A model generated the notes under the pieces. That model saw nothing but the letters and a program-made list of their open reading frames with translations. It was not told the DNA's origin and made no database searches. The position numbers and the translations under genes were made by a program. From the NCBI RefSeq assembly GCF_932294415.1, contig NC_065545.1, positions 20,095,357-20,159,356 on the forward strand: a stretch of DNA of 64,000 nt, given 5' to 3'. Below, in pieces: positions 24,306-34,300 of the stretch (position 1 is its first letter; each line of letters starts with the position of its first letter). Origin of the DNA: Quercus robur. Lineage: Eukaryota; Streptophyta; Magnoliopsida; Fagales; Fagaceae.

Positions 24306-25207
24306 GAAGAAAAATTAATTGAATCTCAAAAAGGATCAATGGATAAATTTGTTATTAGTAATAAACAAAATATAACAAAAAATTTAGATGAAATTATCAC
24401 AAATGAACAAGAAATTCACCAAAAAGAGTTAGAAGATAATGAAATGATACAATTGCAAGATAACAATGATGTTCAATTTTGCAATGCAACAAATCTTGAT
24501 AATGAACTTCAAAATAATTTAAAAGAAAATGAAAATAATGAGACAACACATTCTGCTAAAGAATCTTTTAGAATTGATTATTTCTTATATATAGTAGATA
24601 AAGCAATTAGTTCAATTGAGAATTGATTTCAACAATTTCAAATATATGAAGATATTTTTGGTTTTCAATTTAACTTCACAAAATTGAAATCACTAGATGA
24701 TGATAGTTTATAAAAATACTGTCTTAAACTTGAATCTTTTCTCCAACATGATGTTTATTATGATATTGATGGTTTAGATTTATTTTCAGAGTTAAAGGTT
24801 TTAAAAGAAATTTTATAAATAAAAGATTATACTCTAATTGACATACTAAATTATATAAAAAGATTAGATTCATTTCCAAATACATGCATTGCTTATAGGA
24901 TTTCACTAATAATACCTGTTACAGTAGCTTCTACAGAAAGAAGATTTTCAAAATTAAAATTAATAAAATCATATCTAAGATCAACAATGTCCCAAGAAAG
25001 ATTAAGTGGATTGAAAATGAGATATTAGAAGAATTTGAATACAAAAATTTAATTAGTCAATTTACATCTCAAAAGGCAAGAAAAATAGATTTTAAATGAA
25101 ATAAATTATAATATAAAAATATAAAATAAATATTAATTTAATTAATACATAAGTAAGGCCCCATTTTAGTTCTCGTCTTAGGCCCCAAAATGTCTAGGGC
25201 CGGCACT
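23144..25207 (+). mobile_element. Internally deleted hAT (TTF/DUF4371-type) element
   Basis: The left end AGGGCCGACCCTTCCA and the right end ...TCTAGGGCCGGCACT are inverted partners, with further inverted blocks CTAAGGCCCCCAAG and TCTTAGGCCCCAAAATG inside. CTTTCTAAG and CTTTCTTAG flank or overlap the two ends as an imperfect target duplication. The interior keeps only transposase scraps (24340-25100). It includes a poly-A run of about 35 bases at 24269-24303. Confidence 0.65.
24340..25100 (+). pseudogene. hAT transposase remnant, C-terminal dimerisation region
   Basis: After an N-terminal-like stretch (MDKFVISNKQN..., 24339 on) the central domains are missing. Downstream pieces with stops read SFPNTCIAYRISLIIPVT, then VASTERRFSKLKLIKSYLRS, then TMSQERLSGL, which is the hAT C-terminal dimerisation signature of the zinc-finger MYM/TTF-type plant transposases. 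The catalytic core is absent, so the element could only have moved with help from a relative. Confidence 0.7.
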
Positions 25208-25389
25208 TTCTTAGTTTTTTCTTACTCTAATGTGGTATTAGAGTTATTCCTTTGCCTTTCTCTTATTCTCACTGTTACAAGTGCCCCGTCTTGAAACGTA
25301 AAGGTTGACTTATTTTGACATGTGTCAAACTCAGGCACCTATGAATGACCAACGTACTAACTTTCCTATGGTGGCATGCATAGTGGGAA

Positions 25390-25627
25390 CACTACAAAAA
25401 ATGCGGGTTATAGTTGCATTTTTTTTAACCGCGTTTACAGAAACGTGGCTATAGGCGACCTAGAGCCGCGTTTATTAAAACATGGTTTAAAGTATTCACC
25501 TATAACTGTGTTTTTAAAAGCAGCTATAGGACACGTCTACAACCGCGTTTATATGTGTTTATAGCTGCGTTTTTAGGTTAGGCCCTATTGCCGTGTTTGG
25601 AAAACGTGGCTATAGGACCAACCAAAT

Positions 25628-25676
<49 letters not shown>

Positions 25677-25800
25677 TTGACCTATGGCCATGTTTTTAAA
25701 TGCGGCTATAAATTATGTCTATAGCTGTGTTTAGAACCCATGGATTTAGCTTTCCTATAGCCGCATTTCTAAAACGCAGCTTTAGCTTTGGCTATAACCA
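25390..25800. mobile_element. CACTA-like non-autonomous fragment with sub-terminal repeats
   Basis: The stretch opens with CACTACAAAAAATGCGGG, the usual terminal signature of plant CACTA (En/Spm) elements. It continues with many direct and inverted copies of a TATAGC(C/T)GCGTTT word (for example GGCTATAGG, CCGCGTTTAT, CCTATAGCCGCATTT), typical sub-terminal repeats. The expected CATTTTTTGTAGTG right end is not found, and a copia LTR begins at about 25810, so it looks truncated. A poly-T of about 45 bases (25629-25673) lies in the middle. Confidence 0.6.
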
Positions 25801-26699
25801 CTATTAGGTTCTAAGACTTTAGGAACTAATGTATTAGAACTTCAATTTGTATTATGATGGCAAACCATGATTAAAACATTGAGTCTAGGTTTAGACTTGC
25901 TTAAAGTATGTTTATTTGTAAAATTGGAATTGAGTGATTGAAGAATTTATTGGACTAAATTTGCAAGGCTCGATCGATCGAACCACGTGCAGATTTATTT
26001 TTCTGCAGAGTTCTAATTCAGCTCAAATTTTACTTAAACGTATTGGGTTTCAAGTAAAACACTCCTATATATAAAGGAAACCCTAAAACGTTTTTTATTT
26101 TTTTAAAGTTTTTTAGAGAGAGAAGAGTGTGCCTCTTTTGTATTTAGGGTTTTGTACCCAAAAGCTCTCTAAGGACTTGGTTGCTCTTTATGCTATGTGT
26201 GTGAATCTTTTGTGAGATCTAGAGGTGTTTGCTTTCATATACACTTAGGGTTTCCAATCTCAAGATTGATGTCGAGAGCTTGGTAATCAATTCAGTTGCT
26301 GCTTCAAGAGCTTAAAGATACACAAGCAGGAATGCTTGTACTTGTTGGGAATTCAAGAAAAAAGTAGTCCATGGACTCAGAGCTATTATGGGGTCGTGGT
26401 AGTAAGTTTCTTACTTGAGGTAGCAATAGGATGTTAGTAGTCTAAATCGCTATTGTGTAAACTTCAATTCTTTTATAGTGGATTTAATTTTACCTTGAGG
26501 ATAGGTAGGTTAAATCCTCCCCAAGTTTTTATTGGTTTGGTTTTCCTGGGTTATCATATTGTTGTGTTCTTTATTTTCCGCACTTTACAATAATATGATA
26601 TTTGCGTTAACCTAGATTGCATAATTTACCTAAGTTAATCACTTGGCTAAATAACTAGGTTAATCTGGTTGTGTTTTAAGGGGTCTAAAAACATATAAG

Positions 26700-26711
26700 T
26701 GGTATCAGAGC
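26700..26711 (+). other. Copia primer-binding site
   Basis: TGGTATCAGAGC is complementary to the 3' end of initiator methionine tRNA, the standard primer of plant copia elements, and sits directly after the LTR end. Confidence 0.85.
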
Positions 26712-26756
26712 GGGTAGCTCTTTTGATCTAAGAGTTGATCCTTGACCCCTGTTGTC

Positions 26757-27679
26757 ATGAATAATTTGATGTGTCTTTCTGATCATGTTTCTGCTCATGT
26801 TTTTGTTGATCTTATTGATGTCTGTGAAACTCTCCGTAAGGAATTATTGAAATCTATGAAAATTGCTAAGAGATTTAAGGAAGAGTTAAAATTGGCTAAT
26901 CTTGAAAAAGAGGAATTGGTTGTTAGATTAGATGAATCTAATAAAAAAAATGAATTTTTGAGAAATCAAATTTCCTCTCAAGATGAGAAGATGAAAAGCT
27001 TGAAACAAGAGTTAGTTGAATCTAAAGCTAAAATTGATAATTTGACTAGTACCAAGCTTGTTGTTGATAACAGAAGTGTTTCTATTTCTCTTAAGCTTAA
27101 AACTGAGAAAGTTTATATCCCTCATTTCAAGAGGAATAATAAAGAAAATGCTTATTTTGCTAGGTTAGACAAAGGTAAAAGTTCTGATATAGACGTTGAT
27201 GTTTCTAAACCTATGTCTAAACCTACTATTAGTAAGCATAATAAATCTGTTTTTGTGCCTATTTGTCACCTTTGTGGTGTTGTTGGTCATATTAGACCAA
27301 ATTGTTCTTTGTTGAGGCAAAACCAAAATCTGAGACTAAATTTGTTGTTAGGAATACTGATGTTCCTAAATTTGTTCCTGTTTGTCACTTTTGTGGTGTT
27401 TCCGGTCACATTCGTCCTAATTGTTATAAATTGAAATTTAAGCATTTTGTGTTTCAGTCTAGGATATGTGATAATATTTCTCCTGTCATAAGTCCATATA
27501 AATTGTTTCATATTCTTTTGAAAAATTTGAGCTTGTTGGCTTGTGAAAGGAATTTACAGGATTTCAGTCTCTCTCAGAAGATTGGTGTAATCCCTCAAAT
27601 ACACTCTACCTCTCATGGATTTTCACCTACAAAGCTAAAGACTCGTGCTATATGGGTGAGAAAAGATTCTCTAAGGTGA
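26757..27679 (+). pseudogene. Copia gag polyprotein with zinc knuckles (frameshifted)
   Basis: The first frame (ATG at 26757, to 27434) has a long coiled-coil-like region (KRFKEELKLANLEKEELVVRLDE...) and a CCHC knuckle CHLCGVVGHIRPNC at about 27266-27307. A frameshift just after it moves the rest into a second frame, which carries another knuckle CHFCGVSGHIRPNC (27386-27427) and the usual gag tail KTRAIWVRKDSLR ending at 27679. The two knuckles are near duplicates. There is no pol. Full function is unlikely unless the frameshift is bypassed. Confidence 0.75.
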
Positions 27680-28464
27680 GTGTTGTTTACTTGTCCCTGA
27701 TTTAATTCTTTCAATTATTTGTGGACATGTTTTGTTTTTGTTTTTTAGGTTGTTTTTCATTAAAAAAAAAATCCAAAAACATTGAAAATTTTCAAAAAGA
27801 CAAATATTTTATTTTGTGTCTAGTTTTATTTTTCTTGAGGATTACATGAATTGTGATATCTCTCTCTTGATTTAGAACATGCTTGACATTGTGGAGAAAC
27901 TTGAGTAGTGTGTGTTATATAAGTGCTAAGCTATTTCTAATTTTGTGTGAGTATGTACTAGTTTGTACATGTACTTAAGGGTTAAGAAATTGATATTTTT
28001 TGTTTGTGTACCCTTTATAGCTTAGTTAAGCACTGTCATGCATTGCATTTGCATTGTTCATTTAACATAATGTGTGCTTTTTGTTTGTGGTCATAAATTT
28101 TTTTTAAAACCAAAAAGATTTTTGTATTTTGTATTTCACATCTTGGATTTATAATCAAGGATTAGCTATTTTATCTTTACATAACATGTTTATGTACCTT
28201 GTTTAGCTTGGATGAACTTATTTATTGCACTTTACTAGTTTGAGTTTTGTAGTGCATATTGTGTGGGAAGATGTTTATAGTTTTTGATTACATGATCTTG
28301 ATCTTGAAGTCACATGTCTTTGATTTTCAAACTTGAACTTATTGAGAAAGGCATAAATAACCATCTCACCACTATTTACTAGCCAATCATGAATACCTTA
28401 GTGCATATCGTAAGATTCTCTACTCGAGAAAGTGTAGCACATACACAAAAAGAACATAAGGTGT

Positions 28465-28610
28465 AGCCTCGGATTAATGCTAAAATTGGTGTGTACATTA
28501 TTGGGATATAATTAATTCACAATGAAATAAAATTGGTGTGTACATTATCTTGGCTATTTTAATACTTTCCAAATCAAATAAAATTGGTATGTACATTATG
28601 AGGTAAAACA
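28465..28610 (+). repeat. Three direct copies of an AAAATTGGTRTGTACATTAT word
   Basis: The 20-nt word recurs with spacers of about 40-55 bp in the non-coding 3' half of the gag-only copia element. It looks like local duplication. Confidence 0.6.
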
Positions 28611-28960
28611 AGAAAATTACATGATTGCAAGCTTGTTTTCTAAGAGATGTGAGAGTTATATGATGTAACTCTTTAGGTGATAGTTTCTTTCAAACTTATG
28701 TGATGAATTTTGTAGCAATTGTGATTGATTACTATTTATATATCACCTTACATGTATCTCAAGCTATTGCTAGTTGCACACACTACACAAGTTTTTCTTT
28801 GCTAAACTTAGTACATGATATTGTGTGTAATCTTGTTGTGGCCATCCAAGATTAAAAGTTCCTTGATTTTAATGCAAAATGTGTTTAATATTTGAGCTTT
28901 GAGGACAAAAAGATTGAAAATCTTGTTTTTGGAAGATCTGGGTTGAATTCAAGTGTTTTT

Positions 28961-29580
28961 TAAAAACTTTTCATCTCATACTCATGCATTTTATTCATAA
29001 TACAATGTGCTTTGAGGAGTTTCTGCATTAAAATGCTCTGTTTTTTTTAAAAAAAAAAAAAAAAAAACTAATTTTTCCAAATTTTTGATTGATCGAACCT
29101 GTTGCTCGACCAATCGAAATTGCGATTAAAAATTTTTGATTTGAATCTGCCTGACTTGATTGGCATTTAATCGATGCTCGATCAATCAAAACTGAAAAAA
29201 AAAAAAAAAAAATTCAATTTTTAAGTATTTGACCAAATTTTTTTTCATGCATCATAAATGATGCATCATTTATGCATCATTTAAAAACTTTTCATCTCAT
29301 ACTCATGCATTTTATTCATAATACAATGTGCTTTGAGGAGTTTCTGCATTAAAATGCTCTGTTTTTTTTTAAAAAAAAAAAACTAATTTTTCCAAATTTT
29401 CGATTGATCGAACCTGTTGCTCGACCAATCGAAATTGCAATTAAAATTTTTTGATTTGAATCTGCCTGACTTGATTGGCATTTAATCGATGCTCGATCGA
29501 TCAAAACTGAAAAAAAAAAAAAAAAATTCAATTTTTAAGTATTTGACCAAATTTTTTTTCATGCATCATTTATGTTTAGG
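28961..29580. repeat. Tandem duplication, 321-bp unit
   Basis: TAAAAACTTTTCATCTCATA begins at 28961 and again at 29282, and the following 300 bases are repeated almost exactly, including A/T tracts and several ATTGATCGA/TCGATCAAT inverted words. It lies inside the copia element. Confidence 0.85.
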
Positions 29581-29732
29581 ATTTACATGCATTGCATTGT
29601 GTTCTGTATCCATCTTGCAGTTTTGCAGTCATATCTCTCATTGTTTTCACACATAACATGCATACATTTTGCTAAATTGGATACTCAACTTGATTTCAAA
29701 ATTGATTGATTAATTTTTGAGTCCTTGTACAA

Positions 29733-29992
29733 TTTAGTATATGCTATTTTTTATGTGTGAACTGCAGAAATACTCTTCTTAAGAGATATGATGGATAATA
29801 ATGTGCAAATATTTTCTATACTCATGCAACTATTTATGGGTCACATAGTGTCAAGTTTGCATTTTAGTATATGCTATTTTTTATGTGTGAACTGCAGAAA
29901 TACTCTTCTTAAGAGATATGATGGATAATAATGTGCAAATATTTTCTATACTCATGCAACTGTTTATGGGTCACATAGTGTCAAGTTTGCAT
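29733..29992. repeat. Tandem duplication, 130-bp unit
   Basis: The unit beginning TTTAGTATATGCTATTTTTT occurs at 29733 and 29863 and is nearly identical (one A/G difference seen, ACTATTTAT against ACTGTTTAT). The high identity implies a recent event. Confidence 0.85.
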
Positions 29993-30675
29993 TTATTGAA
30001 AGAGAGAATATTTGTGTTCATGTTTAACCTCAAAAAAAAAAAAAAAAAAAAAAATTTGAGTTTGATGTGTGTTTTTATTTATCCCCACTTCCTAAATTTT
30101 CCCCAAAACTTGTTTTGTTTTTCCTATTTTTGTAGGGGAAAGCTTGTTTTTAACCCTTATTGTTCATAGGGAGAGTTGTCTCTATTTTCTATAAAGTTGA
30201 ATTGTTTTGTATCCCTTAATTCTCTATTTTTTCTTGCCTTTTGTTGCGTATGTTTTTGTTTACTCTTTGTTTGAGTTGTCTTTGTCAATACGTGACAAAA
30301 AGAGGGAGAGTTAGATGAAATGTTGGAATATGTGGGAATCCTATTTGTTTTGTTTAGGGGGAGTTGAAATTGTTTTTGAAAGGGGGAGAAAATAAATTTT
30401 TTTATGTATCTAACTTTGGGGGAGAGTTAGTTTGCATATTTGTTATTTGCTTTAGTTTGTTTATTTTCGTTTACTTGTATTTTCCTCACATGCGTTTATG
30501 TGTTTGTTGAGTGTTTCAAGAATATACAGGTTAATTCAGTTGTGGCTACTATCTACACTAGCAACTGATAGATAGTAGTTATGTTGAATTGTATTTTGGG
30601 CTATTTGTAACTTTGAGCATTTCATGTTTGTGATGTGTTTTGTCACGGATTGTTAAAGGGGGAGTTTGTTAAGTT

Positions 30676-31200
30676 TCTATATGATAATGATATATATTCT
30701 GCTTGCAATCCTCATGTGCACCTAGCCAAATTATTTTATAGAATTTTCTTCCGCCTCCTGTGATTCTCCATGTAATTTTAGGCACCAGGATAAAGCTCTT
30801 CTAGAAAAGTTATGTGAGAAAACGTCAATGCTTAGCGATCAATGGGGGTAATAACATGATTATGTAACCAGCCCTTTTTATGTTTTTCCTGTGTTACATG
30901 TGGTCAAGAGTCATGATAGAAGGTCGTATATAAACTTTGAGGAATTAAATCAAAGGATAAAATAGACTTGATTTTAAGTTGAGGAATTAAATCAACATAA
31001 TTGAAAGTTCATTCTCAAAAAAAAAAACATAATTGAAAGTTCAAGGACTAATAATAATATTGACACTATTAACGTACAGTAGAGTAGTAACCAAATTGAA
31101 CTTTTCCTAGTACTTTAATAATTGTGAATTGAGCTTTATTTTAAGTATACCTACCTAAATTGTCCCATACTGGCTAGTCTCTTTTGTGAATTGTTTACGT
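30676..31200. other. Intergenic sequence upstream of PhzF copy 5
   Basis: No gene or element is recognisable. A short direct repeat, CATAATTGAAAGTTCA, occurs twice (near 30997 and 31028) around an A-tract. Confidence 0.4.
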
Positions 31201-31203
31201 ATG

Positions 31204-31209
31204 TTGACC
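31204..31209 (+). promoter_or_regulatory. W-box core upstream of PhzF copy 5
   Basis: TTGACC within TATGTTGACCAATAT lies 101 bp before the ATG, matching copy 3 in spacing and in the following AAT. Confidence 0.35.
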
Positions 31210-31304
31210 AATATACCATATACTTTAGACTTAGGGAGAAAAAAAGAGAGACAGACTCCATTTTTTCACTTCTTCGATCTGAAAAACGTGATTCTCATTG
31301 AAAC

Positions 31305-34300
31305 ATGGCAAAGAAACCTGTCAAGTACTACGTGGTACTTCTCAGTTCTCTCTATCTGTGTTACATATTTATGAATGGGATTCTGAGTTTGTAGTGGGAC
31401 TTAATTGGCAGGTGGACGCGTTCACTGAGTCAGCGTTCAAGGGGAACCCGGCAGCCGTATGTTTGTTAGAGGAAGAAGATCAAAGGGACGAGAAGTGGTT
31501 TCAACTGGTGGCAGCCGAGTTCAACATCTCCACTACGTGTTACTTGACTCAGCTCACTCACTCTGACTCACCCACTCCTCAGTTCCGTATCAGATGGTTC
31601 AGCCCTGTAGCTGAGGTATGTACTTTGGCTTGTAACTCATTGACAAAATAAAGAAATAGCAAATCAGATAAAAAAAAAAAAAAAAAAAAGAATTTTGTTG
31701 TGTATGTACGCATGCTACTTGTAGTTGGTAAACAAGAAAGTAGAGAATTATAAAAAGAAAAGATATTTATTATTAATTTACTACTTTCTTGGGGAGGCTA
31801 TATTAATTTTCCGCCCAAAAAAAGAAAAAGATATATTAGAATTTTGAAATTTGAAAGAAAAAGGAATTAGTTTTAAAAAAAAAAAAAAAACAGTTAAATG
31901 CGCCTTTGAATAGCTTTTTTATGAGGGCTACAAAAGTTCAGTTTATTTTATTATTATTATTATTATTATTTGATAATGTTCGAAATCAGTAAGGTAGAAT
32001 GGCCCGGCTTCGGTGGGCTGTTCAAGCGGTTGATGGCCTGCAAGGAAGAGAATGCAATCAAAAGAGGAGACCGGAGAAGACCGGTCGAACCCCCTCCGAC
32101 GGCGAAGTTAGATTTGTAGAAGAATAAATTCCAAGTGTTTTGGAAATGTGTCCGAGAGAAAAGACTTACCTCTGTCGGGTCCAGACCGGTCTCTTATATA
32201 GGGAGCCAGGGGCGGTTATTTGTTCGATAACCTCCCCAGGTTTTGTGGAATCCAACAACTCCGGAGTAACCTCCTTCAACGAATATAAAATGGTAACTGC
32301 TAAATGGAGGTTAATTTATTCGAAGGGTTTGTCGAGATAGTTGAGGGTTGCTGAAAGTCTAAGTGTTGAGGGTTCGTCCGTCTGGTGTAGGGTGGCTTAG
32401 TCGTCCAAGGATATTTGACGACTTCTCATGGACGAACCTCATGGACGATCTTTTTGTCCTTGGGAGACTTAAACTTATGGAGTGGTGCTATTATTTAATG
32501 GACGTCTCTCCTTCTGGGTTGACTCTTGGATCAATCTGCGCTGTAGGCTCTGGACGAACCCTTTGGACGAGCTGGAGATGGATTATTTTCCGCTTCTCTA
32601 TCAGTTGCCCCTTTGTTCAAAGGGTCGTCCAGGACATCGTTGTGATTTTGGCTAAATTTCACTTTTTCGTACGCCACGTGTCGCGAGACTGTTGGTTGGC
32701 CAGTCCTGTCGATCTCGTTTCCCAAAAGAATCGCCACGTGTCTGTCTCTGAGTGGCGAACGTCGTTTCGTTGACCCTGTTGCTGGGGCCTATAAATAGTA
32801 CATTCTCTTTCATGCCCCTCACTTTTTTCCTCATTCTCTCTTCTGCCAATTCGTCCAAGATTCTCGTCTAGCTCTCGTCCTAGTTTCATCAGGTATTTCT
32901 TCTTTTCTTTTTTTTTAGGCTCTCATTTTAAGTCTTCTACATTCCAAACATGTCTTCATCGTCTAGTTTAGAGAGAGAGATAGACGACTACCTGGACGGC
33001 TCTGAGAGTGAGGGTAGTATAGGTAGTTCGTCCTGTAGTGATTCCTCAGACGAGCATTACTCGTCTGGGGTTCCTGGCATTCCTTTAGAGGAATTTCAGG
33101 AACAACGACGTAGGGCAGCTTCTGGATCAAAGGCTAGTTCGTCCAGAGAGCCATCTAGTCCTCCTCAAGACGAAGAGGAGGACGAAGAGGATGTAATCTA
33201 TAGTTGTGCCCCAGAGGTAGCATCCACCTTAGACGGCGCTAAGTTAAAAACTCTTGTAGATAGATACCAAATCCCTAAAGAGCTTAACCCTCGTCTACCC
33301 CAGCCTGGTGAATGGTGTTGTTCCCCTTCCTCTGGCTTAGGGGTATATACTTCTTACCTATTAGCTGGCCTTAGGTTTCCCTTAAACTCTTTCTGCAGAG
33401 AACTCCTCCAAAGGTTGGGTATTGGGCCAAACCAGCTCAACCCCAATGGCTGGAGGACGATTGTTGCCATGCAAGTATTATGGCGTGAGGCATTGGAAGG
33501 GAACCGTCCAATTACAGTGGACGAGTTCCTTTACTGCTATAAGCCCTCAGAGATCAAAAAATCTGCTGGGTTCTACCAGTTTTCGTCCAGAGGTACATAT
33601 TACAGTTTAATAACGGGCCGTAGTTCGTCTGACCGGCTTTGGAAAAAAGAATTTTTTATTATTTCTGGAAATTGGGCTGGGGACCCAGCTGATGTGGGTA
33701 TTCCCCTCTTCCCACCTTTTACCAGCCCTCTAGGTCGTCTTCGTCCTGAGGGTATGTCTTTCTTTCCATTTTACCCTGTTTGTCCCTTAAAATTTCTTAT
33801 CTGTTACTCGTCTAACCATTTATCTTGGTGATGCAGCTGTTGTTCGTCCACGCTTGGACAAGTTTTCCTTGGACCGGATAGACGTGGTTCGCACCTTTCC
33901 AGGAAGGACTTTCCACGACTTAGTCACTCTTAGTCGTCTAGCAACTTGGGGACTTGGTCCACTTCCTACGGCTGAGAACCTAAGTCACGAGGAGGTCACT
34001 CGTCGAAGTAAGTGTCGTCCATAATATTCTATTATTTCAGCTCTTCTTTTTTTTTTTTTTTAAATTTTTCTGATTAATTTTTCTCGTCATAGGGATAAGC
34101 ACAATGAGGGAAAACAAGGAAAAAACAGTGGCTAGCGGGGACGAGGATGTTGCTGCTCCAACTCCCAAAGTGGCTTCCGTCCAGGCTGGGAAGAGGAAGT
34201 CCAAGGGTATTTCAAGCAATGTGGACCTGGACGACCTTCCCAGTCGTCGTGGCCACAAGAAGCAAAAACCAAGTAAGAATTCCCTTCCCAAGGTTCCAAA

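Larger units (their letters stand above)
25810..30675 (+). mobile_element. Gag-only (non-autonomous) Ty1/copia retrotransposon
   Basis: A 5' LTR (about 25810-26698) with TATATATAAAGG near 26068 ends GGGGTCTAAAAACATATAAG. It is followed by the tRNA-iMet-type primer-binding site TGGTATCAGAGC at 26700-26711. A gag gene follows (26757-27679), but there is no protease, integrase or reverse transcriptase in the next 3 kb. A purine-rich TTAAAGGGGGAG tract (30654-30665) marks the 3' end of the internal part. Only TGTTAAG-like traces of a 3' LTR follow, so the 3' LTR appears lost or cut short. Left boundary approximate. Confidence 0.65.

Noticed and set aside
24249-24340. ORF beginning with a lysine run
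   Set aside because: The lysines come from a poly-A tract of about 35 bases; the real hAT-like coding trace starts after it.
25215-25250. TGGTATTAGAG resembling a copia primer-binding site
   Set aside because: It differs from TGGTATCAGAG and has no recognisable LTR or gag around it; possibly a decayed remnant, too weak to list.
29918-30169. 83-codon ORF with a lysine run
   Set aside because: It crosses a poly-A tract in the non-coding half of the copia element; low complexity.
32140-32340. 66-codon ORF that occurs in two near-identical copies (here and at 41867-42067)
   Set aside because: Both lie wholly inside the two LTRs of the Tat element, so the duplication is explained by the LTRs; nothing suggests a protein.
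32893-32918. Possible leader intron of the antisense gene in Tat element 1
   Set aside because: GT to AG distance is only 26 nt, too short for a plant intron.
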